NCBI GenBank assembly: GCA_023443315.1
Contig: JAEZVA010000045.1
Span: 1 to 64,000, forward strand
Source: Bacillota bacterium
Lineage (GTDB): Bacteria > Bacillota > Clostridia > Oscillospirales > Ruminococcaceae
Direction of reading: 5' to 3'
DNA: 64,000 nucleotides
Shown: piece after piece, positions 16,967-26,502 of the stretch
Position numbering within the stretch: position 1 is the stretch's first letter
How the letters are laid out: every line of letters begins with the position of its first letter
Notes under the pieces: model-generated
Told to the model about the DNA's origin: nothing
The model's input: only the letters and a program-made list of their open reading frames with translations
The model's database searches: none
Translations under genes and position numbers: made by a program

Positions 16967-19900
16967 TCACATCATTTCGGGAGCGGTCGGTTCGGGCAAC
17001 GCCGCCAGATTCTTCTGCGGCAATTCATCCCCCTCAACGATCACCTCCCCCTTGTCCTTATCTAGGTCAAGCTCACCGGCAAGCTGGGCGCTGCGAGCAA
17101 GTAGCCGTTCCATCTCTGCTTCATGTTCAAACGGGCGTTCTAGCTGCTCTTTGGCGTCAGCCATTGAAGCTTGCAAACGGGCAAGGTTCTCCTTTTCGTA
17201 GTCGAGCAGCTTACCAATGCCCTGCACCGTGTTTTCCAGCCTACGGGCGGTTCCTAGCCCGCTGTCGCTGATCTCCGAGCGGTACCGGTTTTCACCGCAC
17301 ACAACAAGACTTGCATCCGAAAGCAGGTTCTTTCGCTCAATCACAAGGTCAAAGCCGCGGTATGAGCCGATGGGAAGCTCTCCTGCCTGAACACCGGGTG
17401 CTAGCGCACGAATCAGGTCTCCTGCCTTTTCCCGTTCGGTGTAAACCTGCCCGTTTAGGGTAATCGTAAAATCCTCCTGCTTGTTGCTAAACAGCGTATC
17501 AAAGTCATGCCGGACCTGTTCCATCCGCGTCTCGGCGTCCTTGATCTGCTTCGGATACCCAACGGCAACATCCTCCTGTAAGCTGTACCGCTGCTGACGG
17601 AACCCCGATTGCAGGGTGCGCAGTCGGGCAAGCTCCATATCCACCTCCATCTTCTCCTTAATCCGCACATCGCCGCTTGCAATGGCTTTGACTTCGGCGA
17701 ATGATAAGACCGCCTCGTCCACATCTTCACAGGAACGAGACGGTGTTTTGCTGGTCATGATTTGACTGATAAACCGCTGCTTTTGCTCGACAATCTGCCA
17801 CAAGTATGCGTCGAAGCTCTTTTCGGTAACGTACCGGTAGATATGCACCTCGTCATACCCGTTCCCGCGTCGGAGGATGCGCCCTTCACGCTGCTCAATG
17901 TCGCTCGGTCGGTATGGGCAGTCAATGTGATGCAGGGCAATCAGGCGGTCTTGTATGTTGGTACCCGCCCCGCACTTTTGTGTCGACCCGATTAGGATTC
18001 TCTTTTCGCCGGTGCGAAGCTGCTCAAACATCTTCTCGCGTTGGATGGGGTTGTCGGTGTCCCAGATGGTGCAGAGGTCGGATTCGCGTATCCCACGCTG
18101 TATCAATCGAATTCTTAGTTCATCCGGTATGTTAAAGCTGACGCCCGGCGCACTGAAGTCGGAGAAAATCACCTGTACACCGTGATTTTCAGCCGTGTCT
18201 AGGTAGTGCCTGTACACATTCTCCACACAGGCGGCTACCTTGCCGGACGGGTCGTAGGGCAACACCGAATCAATCAACCGCATATCTGTACCGGCTTTAC
18301 GGGCATCGCTTGTAAACTTGAGCATGTTATCCTCCGTTGGCTTCACAGCACGATCACGGATTGCCTGAACGCGGGGGATACTTTCTCTAATAAAGGCAAG
18401 CAGGGCGTCAGAAGGAGGACAGACGATCACATTCGCTTTTCCTCCTGCAAGTGTTGGTCGTGGCAGGTTGAGCATATCAGCGGTCTGTATGTCCGCCACT
18501 CTTCGGAATACCGTCATGAGCTCCGGCAGGTTGTAGAACTTGGCAAACCGTGTGCGGGGGCGGTACCCGTTGCCTTCCGGTGCAACCTCCATTGAGGTTA
18601 CCGTTTCTCCAAACTGTGCCGCCCACTCATCAAAGTGTCGGATGCCCATGTCGGTTAAGTCCTCGTTTTGTAGATACCGCTGCATGACGTAGATCTCCGC
18701 CATAGAGTTAGATACCGGTGTGCCGGTTGCAAACGTAATACTGCCACCGTTTTCACGCAGGTATCTGCACTTCATCAGCATATCCGAGGACTTCTTGGCT
18801 CTGGCGTTAGTGATACCTGCCACATTGCGCATCTTGGAGAAGATTGCGCAGTTTTTGTAGTAGTGCGCTTCATCCACGAACAGAACATTGATGCCCAGCT
18901 GCTCAAAGGTTAGCAGGTCATCCTTGCCGACGTTGGAGTTCAGATTCTTCAGCTGCTCTTCCAGCGACGCCTTAAGTCGCTCCATCTGTTTGACCGTATA
19001 GCTGCGCCCCTCCTTGTCCGACCGCATATCATCAATGGCAGTGGCTACCTGATAGAGTTCCTCTGAGATTGCTTCCTTTTGATACTCGGGGGACAGCATG
19101 ATCTTCTCAAACTGGCTATGCCCCAGTACCACGGCTTCAATGTCACTGGTCGCTATCTTACCCAGCAGTGTCTGCCGGTTCTGACGCTCAAAGTCCTTCT
19201 TGCTTGCGATGAGTACCTTGAAGTTCGGGTAAAGCAGCATGCAATCTGCACCAAACTGCTCGGTCAGGTGATTGGGCACAACAAAGGCAACCTTGTTTGC
19301 CATACCCAGCCGCAGCAGCTCCTTTGCTCCGGCAATCATGGTGTATGTTTTTCCTGCGCCAACGACGTGGGCAAGCAGCGTGTTCTGTCCGCTCCGAATG
19401 CGGGCGACCGCCGCGAGCTGGTGCGCATCAAGTGTAATACAGGGATTGATGTTTGGGAGAATTAGATGGGACCCGTCGTACTCCCGCAGACGGGTGTTAT
19501 TAAAGTGCTCGTTGTAGTAATCCACTAGCCGGGTACGCCGCTCCATGTCCTCAAACAGCCACGCGCGAAACCGGTCTTTGATTAGCTCCTGCCGTTCTCT
19601 TGCAAGAATGCTCTCTTTGTGGTTGACGACATATCGCACATTTCCGTGCTCGTCCTCTTCCCGATCTTTGACCTGTGCCGATTTGAGATTGAGCGTGTCC
19701 TCGATGATTTGATACGCCGAGATGCGTTTTGTCCCATACCGAGACTGTGCAAGCACATTGTACCGATCCATGCTCTTGTTAACCACTGCCCACTCCGCTG
19801 TATGTGAATTGTACAAAACATGGATGTGTCTGTTTTCACGGGTGCCTTTAAGGTGATACGGGGTTTTCAGGAGTGCGTATACAAACTCGTTGTAATCGCC

Positions 19901-22900
19901 CACCGGTATCCAGGTGACGCCCATCCGAATATCAATCTCGCTGGCGGTCAACGGCTCTGGCTGCACGATATGAAGTGCTTCGACATTCCTGCGGTACTGC
20001 TCGTCGTTCTCGGCATACGACTGTGCCACTACGAGCTTCGCTCGAACATTGCCGCTCAGGTATTCCTCGGCTGTTTCCCACCCTGTGGTGATGTCCTCTG
20101 CGTTTGCTCTGACGGGGTTGCGATAAACTAGGGTGTCCAGCTCGGCAAAAATCTCCTCCGCCGATTTTGGGTAAAGGGTCTGCATGTACGAAATATCGAC
20201 GCCACCCCGGTAGTTAATGGACAGCATCAGCGCGTCCTCTGCGCTTTCTGCTTTGGTTGGCTCGATATTCTGGCGAATCGTCCGGCGAAAGAATAAGTCT
20301 GTTTTGAGCGTTTTGCCGTCCGAATCCTGCCGTTCCAGCGCAAGCAGCAGCGGCAGATTCACATCCTCACTAAATGCCCTTTTGTTAACGGTAACGGTCA
20401 GAGAACCGTAGGCTTTTGTGAAGCCATCATACGTTTCGTTCAGCGTGTGCTGGAGGGCTTTCAGCTGCTCATCAGAACAACCCTGTTCCTGCGCTGCAAT
20501 CACCGCGAGGGCTGTGTCCTTTATCCTGACCATGCCCGTAATCCGTGCTTCGGTTGCCTTGGGCAGGTCTTGTCTAATCATCTCCTCTGAGGTGCTGTAA
20601 TAGACCGCACCGTCTATGACGCTGTAGGTATACGGTTTGCCTGTTGGAGTAATCGGCGCGAAAGCCTTCGGCTCCGGCGCTCTGCCATCCATGGTGCAGT
20701 GCAGGCGGGATATGGCGTCGTTTAATAGCTGCGCGAGGTCTTTGCCCTCAAGCGGGTGCATTGTGGTATCCTTTTCGTTGCCATACATCGTATCTTCATA
20801 ACTCATAATGCCCAGCAGCATTTCGGGGTGCTCTACGTAGTACCGATTGACCGGCACACCCTCGGGCGTCTCGCCAAGTCCCACCCACGAAGGGTACTCC
20901 CCGCCAAAGGACTCTGTTCTACGCTGCAAGAAGATGATGTCGGTGGTTACCTCGGTATTCGCATTCTGCTTAAACGCGCTGTTTGGAAGCCGTACAGCGC
21001 CTACTAGGTCGGCGCGCTCGGCGATATACCGGCGCACACTGTCGTTTACCTTATCCATCGTCCCCTTGCTGGTCACAAACGCAATCACCCCACCGGGGCG
21101 AACCAGATCAAGCGACTTCGCAAAGAAGTAATCGTGGATCAGGAAATTGTACTTATCGTACTTCGGGTCGGACAGCTTGTAGCCGCCAAACGGCACGTTG
21201 CCGAGCACGACGTCAAACGAGCCGGGCGAATACCTTGTTTCCTCAAAGCCCTGAATCAGGATGCTTGCACCGGGATAGAGCTGTCTGGCGATCCGTCCCG
21301 ATATGCTGTCCAGTTCAACGCCATGCAGCTCCGAAGTGTTTAGCCCCTCCGGCAGCATGCCAAAGAAGTTGCCCACCGCCATGGCAGGCTCCAGCATTCT
21401 GCCGCCTTGAAAACCAAAGTTCATAAGAGCCTGATACATCGCGTTGATCACTACGGGGGAGGTATAGAAGGCGTTGAGCGTTGAGCGTCGCGCCTGTGTG
21501 TATTCACTGTCGGTCAGCAGCTGCTTTAGCTCGGCATACTCGTTGCGCCATGCTTCGTTTTTCTCATCAAACGCATGCGGTATTCCACCCCAGCCAACGT
21601 AACCGGCAAGGATATCCTGCTGCTCCCGAGACGCAAAAACACCGTCGTGTTCCAGCTGTTTAAGCAGCTTAATCGCGGCGGTGTTGTTTTGATATTTACC
21701 TTTCTGACCGTTCGGTACAGTAAAGCTATCCGGAATCCTATAGTTCGCAGCTGGCGGCAATACCTCTTGTTCTATCGTAGTGTTAAGCTTTTGCTCATGC
21801 AAGGCATGTTCCAGCTTTTCCTGTTCCTTTTCAAGTACATCCCAGTCATCCGCTTGCTTAAACGAAAGGATTTGCCCACTGTCATACAAGCTCTCGTACT
21901 CGGTTGCTTTTCCGCTGACAGCCTGTAATTCCGTCTGTAATACCGTCATGTCCTCTGTGACATCAAGCAGTGTCTGCGGTTCTTTTACGCGAGGGCGTCC
22001 AGCTCCTCGGTCAATTGGTTGAGTACGATCTCCTCCGCTTGTTCCTTGATCCGAAACTCGTACTGCGCTTTCTCGCGGAAGCTGTCGGCTGTCGGGGGTG
22101 CTTCCTGCGCCCTCAGCTGGTCGCTCACTGTCTCGTACAGTCGGCTGTATCGTTTGTCCAGTTTCAAGAGATAGCTGTTCAGCGTCCCTTTGACCAACAT
22201 CTCCTGAAACAGGTCGAATCTGTTCTCCAGAAGATACTTCCGCGCGGTCAGTCCGAGCCTGCCGAGCTTGTCGAGGATGCTCTTTTGCGTCAGGTTGGGA
22301 ACCATCAGTCCGCCCCTCTGCGTATAGGTTAAGCTGCTCATGTTGTTTGCTCCTTTCATAACTCTTGACTGCTTGTTCTACAGTCCTTAGAATATTGTGT
22401 ATTTCAGTCAATATTTGAGTAAGCTCCCGAAACTCGATGTGGGGATTAACCGGGGGGAACGGTGCAGGTTCTCCAACCCGTGCGCAGACTCCGGTTAGAA
22501 TACACGACAGCGAATCGGGTTCCATCTTAATCTCAGCAATTCGTTTGATGATTGCGTCAAGCAGCGTATTATCCTGCTGTGCGTTTAAAGCAGATACCAC
22601 GGCTTGGGTGTGCCGCGATTCAAGCTTCCATAGGTACGGCTGGGTTTGCGGCTGCCCCCATGTGTCGGAGAGGTCAAACAGATTGATTGTCTTATCAAAA
22701 CTCTGATCCAATACAGCGATGGCTTTTGAACCCCTTTTCACGCGCCGTCCGATCTGGTTCCATACCGGCAGGGGGGCTACGGCTGTCGCGTCGGGGCGCT
22801 GCGCGTAAATCAACAGCTGTTGGACAAAGGGGTATTTGTAGACGTTGCCGACGAAACAAAGAAAGTGGTGTAACTGCTGCTCGGATGAAGTGATGCGCAG

Positions 22901-22969
22901 GAAGGTTTCATTGAGCAGCCTTGTCAGCGTTTCTTGTCTTTTTTCTGCCATGATTTCCTCCAAAGTCAT
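16967..22969 (-). CDS. Giant N6-DNA methylase / SNF2-type helicase fusion of an integrative element
   Basis: This 2000-residue protein has several parts. Residues 1-170 resemble the ArdC/LtrC-like N-terminal domain. Residues 205-330 form a Gln/Arg/Glu/Gly-rich linker. An adenine-methylase-type core follows, with LEPAMAVGNFFG (SAM motif) and FDVVLGNVPFGG (NPPF-type motif, here NVPF) near residue 590. An SF2 helicase has GAGKT near 1208, a DEAH box (VLFVDEAHYYKN) near 1364, TGTPVSNSMAE and motif VI QREGRILRRGN near 1695. The C-terminus is helical. Such proteins are common in clostridial conjugative elements and are thought to act in DNA processing or host-restriction evasion. A TnpV-like gene is read in another frame across the linker. 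Confidence 0.85.
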   Translation of the reverse strand: MTLEEIMAEKRQETLTRLLNETFLRITSSEQQLHHFLCFVGNVYKYPFVQQLLIYAQRPDATAVAPLPVWNQIGRRVKRGSKAIAVLDQSFDKTINLFDLSDTWGQPQTQPYLWKLESRHTQAVVSALNAQQDNTLLDAIIKRIAEIKMEPDSLSCILTGVCARVGEPAPFPPVNPHIEFRELTQILTEIHNILRTVEQAVKSYERSKQHEQLNLYAEGRTDGSQPDAKEHPRQARQARTDRAEVSSGEQIRPVSGDVGQRDAEQLSLETGQTIQPTVRDSERPAEGAGSTPDSRQLPRESAVRVSDQGTSGGDRTQPIDRGAGRPRVKEPQTLLDVTEDMTVLQTELQAVSGKATEYESLYDSGQILSFKQADDWDVLEKEQEKLEHALHEQKLNTTIEQEVLPPAANYRIPDSFTVPNGQKGKYQNNTAAIKLLKQLEHDGVFASREQQDILAGYVGWGGIPHAFDEKNEAWRNEYAELKQLLTDSEYTQARRSTLNAFYTSPVVINAMYQALMNFGFQGGRMLEPAMAVGNFFGMLPEGLNTSELHGVELDSISGRIARQLYPGASILIQGFEETRYSPGSFDVVLGNVPFGGYKLSDPKYDKYNFLIHDYFFAKSLDLVRPGGVIAFVTSKGTMDKVNDSVRRYIAERADLVGAVRLPNSAFKQNANTEVTTDIIFLQRRTESFGGEYPSWVGLGETPEGVPVNRYYVEHPEMLLGIMSYEDTMYGNEKDTTMHPLEGKDLAQLLNDAISRLHCTMDGRAPEPKAFAPITPTGKPYTYSVIDGAVYYSTSEEMIRQDLPKATEARITGMVRIKDTALAVIAAQEQGCSDEQLKALQHTLNETYDGFTKAYGSLTVTVNKRAFSEDVNLPLLLALERQDSDGKTLKTDLFFRRTIRQNIEPTKAESAEDALMLSINYRGGVDISYMQTLYPKSAEEIFAELDTLVYRNPVRANAEDITTGWETAEEYLSGNVRAKLVVAQSYAENDEQYRRNVEALHIVQPEPLTASEIDIRMGVTWIPVGDYNEFVYALLKTPYHLKGTRENRHIHVLYNSHTAEWAVVNKSMDRYNVLAQSRYGTKRISAYQIIEDTLNLKSAQVKDREEDEHGNVRYVVNHKESILARERQELIKDRFRAWLFEDMERRTRLVDYYNEHFNNTRLREYDGSHLILPNINPCITLDAHQLAAVARIRSGQNTLLAHVVGAGKTYTMIAGAKELLRLGMANKVAFVVPNHLTEQFGADCMLLYPNFKVLIASKKDFERQNRQTLLGKIATSDIEAVVLGHSQFEKIMLSPEYQKEAISEELYQVATAIDDMRSDKEGRSYTVKQMERLKASLEEQLKNLNSNVGKDDLLTFEQLGINVLFVDEAHYYKNCAIFSKMRNVAGITNARAKKSSDMLMKCRYLRENGGSITFATGTPVSNSMAEIYVMQRYLQNEDLTDMGIRHFDEWAAQFGETVTSMEVAPEGNGYRPRTRFAKFYNLPELMTVFRRVADIQTADMLNLPRPTLAGGKANVIVCPPSDALLAFIRESIPRVQAIRDRAVKPTEDNMLKFTSDARKAGTDMRLIDSVLPYDPSGKVAACVENVYRHYLDTAENHGVQVIFSDFSAPGVSFNIPDELRIRLIQRGIRESDLCTIWDTDNPIQREKMFEQLRTGEKRILIGSTQKCGAGTNIQDRLIALHHIDCPYRPSDIEQREGRILRRGNGYDEVHIYRYVTEKSFDAYLWQIVEQKQRFISQIMTSKTPSRSCEDVDEAVLSFAEVKAIASGDVRIKEKMEVDMELARLRTLQSGFRQQRYSLQEDVAVGYPKQIKDAETRMEQVRHDFDTLFSNKQEDFTITLNGQVYTEREKAGDLIRALAPGVQAGELPIGSYRGFDLVIERKNLLSDASLVVCGENRYRSEISDSGLGTARRLENTVQGIGKLLDYEKENLARLQASMADAKEQLERPFEHEAEMERLLARSAQLAGELDLDKDKGEVIVEGDELPQKNLAALPEPTAPEMM
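21985..22341 (-). CDS. TnpV-like protein encoded in an alternate frame inside the methylase-helicase gene
   Basis: This 118-residue protein starts at ATG 22339-22341 with a strong site, AAAGGAGC (22349-22356), 7 nt upstream; an in-frame ATG at 22359 lies ahead of that site and is less likely. The sequence (LTYTQRGGLMVPNLTQ... GRLGLTARKYLLENR ... EEIVLNQL) matches what I know of TnpV family proteins found with clostridial transposons. It lies on the same strand as the 2000-residue gene but in a different frame, coinciding with that protein's low-complexity linker (residues ~209-328). TnpV function is not established. Confidence 0.7.
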   Translation of the reverse strand: MSSLTYTQRGGLMVPNLTQKSILDKLGRLGLTARKYLLENRFDLFQEMLVKGTLNSYLLKLDKRYSRLYETVSDQLRAQEAPPTADSFREKAQYEFRIKEQAEEIVLNQLTEELDALA

Positions 22970-23014
22970 ACTAACATATTTAGTGGGTGATATTTGGGAC
23001 AGTTCGTAAATGAT

Positions 23015-23989
23015 TTATGGATTTATTTCAAAATACTTTTGAACGGCTTTGATTAAGATTTCCTCTATCTCATTCTTGCTCTTACCTTCAAAGAAACCGG
23101 CAAGCTCCGGTCGGCTTGACGCCGCCTTGAAGCCCTTGCCGAGTGGGGAGGGAGGTAGCTTTGTTTTGGGGACTCTGCCAAACACCTCATCAAGCTGATT
23201 GACCTGAAAGCCCTGCGGTTCTGAACGCTTTGCAAGCTCTTTGAGCTTCTCGGACTGGTCAAGGCTTACTTTGAGATTGTATGTATCCACATAGTCAAGC
23301 AGGGTGTCCTGCTGTTGGTCGGTCAGGTAGGATAGGTTCACGCCTGCTCGAAACGGTAGTTCGCCGTTATCAACACGGTCGAGCAGGGGGCGGATGAGGT
23401 AAGTTAGGCGGATATAGCGGCGAATCTGTTCTCGAGAAGTGTTGTTTTGAGATGCGACAACATCTCTTGATCTAACTTGTGCACCAATGGTGCCGAAGTC
23501 TTCATCGTCAACTTGTGCTCCATTGGTGCCTAAGTCAATTCTTTTACCCTGCTGCTTCATCGTGTCCATCTGCATCTTGTAGGCAAACGCCTTTTCGCTG
23601 GGAAGCAGCTGGTCACGTTGATTCAGGTTTGTGTTAAGCATAATCAGTGCCGCTTGATTATCATCCACCGCCTTGATTATGCCGGGTACTGTTTCCATCC
23701 CCAGCAGCTTACAGGCGTTCACACGGTTGTGTCCGGCGAGGATTTGATATTCTTCTTCGCCGATTTGACGGACGAGGATAGGGGAGAGGACACCATTTTC
23801 ATGGATATCCTCGGCGAGAGATTGGAGTCGCTCCTGTGAGTATGGATGAAACGGCTGGTCTTTGTACGGGACAAGGCTTCGAACCGGCAGTTGCTCAATG
23901 TCCCCCTTGCGACCACCGCCCATGAGCATACTGAATGCCTCTGCCGAAGAATTGGCTGACACCTTGCTTTTGAGGTCAATTTTGCTCAT
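23015..23989 (-). CDS. parB: ParB-family partition/regulatory protein
   Basis: This 324-residue protein has a ParB/Srx domain (residues ~30-110) with SLAEDIHENGVLSPILVR and the ParB box-like ILAGHNRVNACKLLG. A helical HTH region (SREQIRRYIRLTYL) and a C-terminal region follow. A short internal duplication encodes GTNGAQVD and GTIGAQVR (23467-23545). With ParA it should give segregation or regulation of the excised element. It overlaps the upstream 100-residue gene by 14 bp. Confident as ParB superfamily; whether it has CTPase activity cannot be judged. Confidence 0.8.
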   Translation of the reverse strand: MSKIDLKSKVSANSSAEAFSMLMGGGRKGDIEQLPVRSLVPYKDQPFHPYSQERLQSLAEDIHENGVLSPILVRQIGEEEYQILAGHNRVNACKLLGMETVPGIIKAVDDNQAALIMLNTNLNQRDQLLPSEKAFAYKMQMDTMKQQGKRIDLGTNGAQVDDEDFGTIGAQVRSRDVVASQNNTSREQIRRYIRLTYLIRPLLDRVDNGELPFRAGVNLSYLTDQQQDTLLDYVDTYNLKVSLDQSEKLKELAKRSEPQGFQVNQLDEVFGRVPKTKLPPSPLGKGFKAASSRPELAGFFEGKSKNEIEEILIKAVQKYFEINP

Positions 23990-24278
23990 TGGACTTCTCC
24001 TTTCTCAGCTCATCCAACCTAAGCCATGCTTGTTTTTCTGTCATACACAAATCCTCCGGGGCGACATCGCAGCTGCCGCCATCCTCACAGTATGTCACGT
24101 AGAATATTCTCCCTCGTTCATTGATGTAGCCACAAAGATACGTTTCTTCTACTCCTTCATAGGGAGAGCCGTCCACCTCTTGCTCACAGAAGGGCACATA
24201 TACCTTCTCACCAATTGGAACGGGTAAGGGAAGCAGGCGACCAGCTTTGTACTCTCTCAATAGTTCCTTTGCGGTCAT
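23976..24278 (-). CDS. Small element protein, unknown function
   Basis: This 100-residue soluble protein contains VPIGEKVYVPFCEQEVDG, two Cys-containing stretches and a C-terminal charged helix. It overlaps the upstream gene by 4 bp and parB by 14 bp, so it is within the parA-parB operon. Not recognised. The beta-rich N-terminal half resembles small phage or plasmid proteins of unknown function. Confidence 0.5.
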   Translation of the reverse strand: MTAKELLREYKAGRLLPLPVPIGEKVYVPFCEQEVDGSPYEGVEETYLCGYINERGRIFYVTYCEDGGSCDVAPEDLCMTEKQAWLRLDELRKEKSNEQN

Positions 24279-24562
24279 ATGCTTTGCACCTCCGTGACAA
24301 TGCCCTGCCTTTGCGCCGCTATCATAAGGTTTTTCTGCATCTCCGGTGGCATCAGGTGTCTCACTGGCAGTAAATCCGTAAGGTCATCGAGCTTCGTCAT
24401 CAGCGGCTGCCATTGTCCATCAACCTTTTCAAATGACGCTTTGTAAAACTGCAATCCACTGGTATTGGGATTTTGGAAGATATATAGTTCTTCGTTGTCA
24501 TAGTAGGGAACATATCCTGCCGCAAAAATTTGTGGGATTGTTCGCTTAATCTCCATAGCCAT
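24275..24562 (-). CDS. Small element protein between parA and parB
   Basis: This 95-residue soluble protein (PQIFAAGYVPYYDNEELYIFQNPNTSGLQFY...) overlaps the parA stop by one base and the next gene by 4 bp. The tight overlap with parA suggests a third component or regulator of partitioning; no motif supports more. Not recognised. Confidence 0.5.
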   Translation of the reverse strand: MAMEIKRTIPQIFAAGYVPYYDNEELYIFQNPNTSGLQFYKASFEKVDGQWQPLMTKLDDLTDLLPVRHLMPPEMQKNLMIAAQRQGIVTEVQSI

Positions 24563-25335
24563 TACACCTCCTTGGTTAGCAGTTCGCTTACCACAGCGTT
24601 GTATTGACTGCCCAACCTGCTGCTGTTCTGTCTCGTTAAACTTCGCTGTTCATAGGTGCTGTTGGTTGCCTCAACCGACTTGCTGATTTGCGTTTGAAAC
24701 AGCTTGTCCCCGAACTGTTCTTGTAGTGCATCGACGACAGCTTGCGCCATGTTGGTACGGTCAACCATGGTGACCAATACGCCGTCAATAACCAGCTCAC
24801 GGTTTAAATCATCTTGAACCATGCCTATAATTTGGAGCAATAGCGATATACCGTCTAGGCTAAACTTTTGAGCCTGCACCGGAATGATAACGCTGTCGCT
24901 TGCAGTCAGAGCGTTGACTAGTAGGACGCCCAGTGAGGGGAGACAATCGATTAAGATGTAGTCGTAACATTTCAACGCTTCATCTGCTAATACCTTTTTA
25001 AGCACCTTTTCCCGCGAAAAACAAGAGGAAAGGAACATCTCAGCACTAGACAGAAAAATGTTTGAGGGGATGTAGTCCACACCCTCCGTCTCATTATGCC
25101 GGATTGCGTCGGCAACTTTAACGGGCTTGCCCATCGACGCTGCATGCATCAAGTCACTGATGGAGGGCAGCTCATCCGGTTCATGACCGATGTAGTCCGT
25201 AAGGTTGCCCTGCGGGTCGAGATCGATGAGCAGGACGCTCTTGTCTTGCTGGGACAATCCCACTGCAAGATTAAAGGCGGTAGTGGTTTTACCCACACCG
25301 CCTTTCTGGTTGGCTATTGCGATTACTTTTGACAT
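24562..25335 (-). CDS. parA: ParA/Soj-type partition ATPase
   Basis: This 257-residue protein has the deviant Walker A KGGVGKTTTAFNL at the N-terminus, VLLIDLDPQGN (A') and YILIDCLPSLGVL (Walker B). This is a complete ParA of the small Soj type without an N-terminal HTH. It heads a four-gene partition operon with parB. It lies 78 bp from the convergently placed integrase stop, separated by a hairpin. A partition system implies an extrachromosomal, possibly replicating phase of the element. Confidence 0.9.
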   Translation of the reverse strand: MSKVIAIANQKGGVGKTTTAFNLAVGLSQQDKSVLLIDLDPQGNLTDYIGHEPDELPSISDLMHAASMGKPVKVADAIRHNETEGVDYIPSNIFLSSAEMFLSSCFSREKVLKKVLADEALKCYDYILIDCLPSLGVLLVNALTASDSVIIPVQAQKFSLDGISLLLQIIGMVQDDLNRELVIDGVLVTMVDRTNMAQAVVDALQEQFGDKLFQTQISKSVEATNSTYEQRSLTRQNSSRLGSQYNAVVSELLTKEV

Positions 25336-25359
25336 TGGGTTACTCTCCTTTAATATAAT

Positions 25360-25386
25360 AAGGTGGGTATATATACACCCACCTTT
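25360..25386. terminator. Bidirectional hairpin between integrase and parA
   Basis: AAGGTGGGT and ACCCACCTT arms around an AT-rich centre. It lies downstream of the integrase stop and upstream of parA, so it can separate the two units; an operator role near the parA promoter is also possible. Confidence 0.65.
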
Positions 25387-25413
25387 TAAGCAAATTTTTA
25401 GTGTTGATAAAAA

Positions 25414-26418
25414 CTACATTTTAATACACAACGTTTTATCTATATTCTCGGCCATTTCTTCTTTGTCTTTTACATCTATATGCGCGTAAATATTTGCCGT
25501 AGTTACAAAATTGCTATGTCCTAACCATTCTTGTATTTGCTTAAGCGAGTAGTTGAGCTTTAAAAGAAGACTAGCGCAGGAATGGCGCAAATCATGAAAC
25601 CGAATGTAATCCAAATCATGTTTCAGAATTATACTCCTGAACTTTCCCGTTACACTATTTAGGCGAAGCCGATACCCCAACTTATCTAGACAAACATATT
25701 CTGCATCACCTTTATAATAATTTGGTTTGTTGCAACTAGCCTTTTGATGTATCTTTAGCTCTTTTAAGATACAAAGCAATGTTGGTGGTAACGGAAGGGT
25801 TCGGTAACTTGCATCAGTTTTTAACTTGTCTGATATAACATCTCTATTAGTACCGTTCAACCGCATAGCTTTTCTTTTTATTGTAATGATTCCTTGTTTA
25901 AAGTTGATGCTATCCCATCTCAAGCCGATAATTTCACTACGGCGCAGCCCTAAATATGCTGCAAGTAATATGACAATATAAATGTCAGAATCTTTTGAGA
26001 CGTAAAACAAATCTTCAAGTTGTTCAGAGTTATAATAGTTTGCCATAAACCTTGAAGCCTTTGGTCGTGATACATGTTCCATAGGGTTTGCTTGAATTAG
26101 TGACTTTTTCATTGCAAATCTAAAGGCTGTATGTATATTTGCATGTATTCGTATGACAGTGTTGCTTGATAATCCTTTGGATATTTCAAAATCATAGTAT
26201 GCTTCGATATCTTCTGACTTGATCTCTTTAAGATACAGAGATTTGTCCCGAAAATAGGGGTATATATGGTTGTTGATGTTGCCTAAATACGTTTCATAGG
26301 TGTTGGGTTGCAACTTATTTTTATGACTTTCCAACCATATTCTCATGAGATCGCAAAAAAGTAAATTTTCACAACAATTGTTAATATCGTATGTAGTGTT
26401 ATTTTTGTCAAGATACAA
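25414..26418 (-). CDS. int: Tyrosine recombinase (integrase) of the element
   Basis: This 334-residue phage-integrase-family protein has an N-terminal SAM-like core-binding domain (MRIWLESHKNKLQPNTYETYLGNI) and the catalytic domain. Arg is in LGLRRSEIIGLRW, HDLRHSCASLLL gives HxxR, and LGHSNFVTTANIYAH gives His and the Tyr nucleophile. GC is low compared with the chromosome. It is the last gene of the element and lies about 85 bp from the tRNA-Tyr 3' fragment at 26503-26558, the expected arrangement for an integrase beside its attachment site. Confidence 0.9.
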   Translation of the reverse strand: MYLDKNNTTYDINNCCENLLFCDLMRIWLESHKNKLQPNTYETYLGNINNHIYPYFRDKSLYLKEIKSEDIEAYYDFEISKGLSSNTVIRIHANIHTAFRFAMKKSLIQANPMEHVSRPKASRFMANYYNSEQLEDLFYVSKDSDIYIVILLAAYLGLRRSEIIGLRWDSINFKQGIITIKRKAMRLNGTNRDVISDKLKTDASYRTLPLPPTLLCILKELKIHQKASCNKPNYYKGDAEYVCLDKLGYRLRLNSVTGKFRSIILKHDLDYIRFHDLRHSCASLLLKLNYSLKQIQEWLGHSNFVTTANIYAHIDVKDKEEMAENIDKTLCIKM

Positions 26419-26502
26419 AATGATGCAACTCCTTAATGCTAATTATAACTAGTAATTACATTGTATCTCATACACACTTCAAAAACCACACTAAAATCAT
26501 TA

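Noticed and set aside
1..26418. Relaxase, VirD4 or VirB4 genes in the element
   Set aside because: None of the proteins in this part carries their motifs; the only secretion ATPase is CpaF/TadA type.
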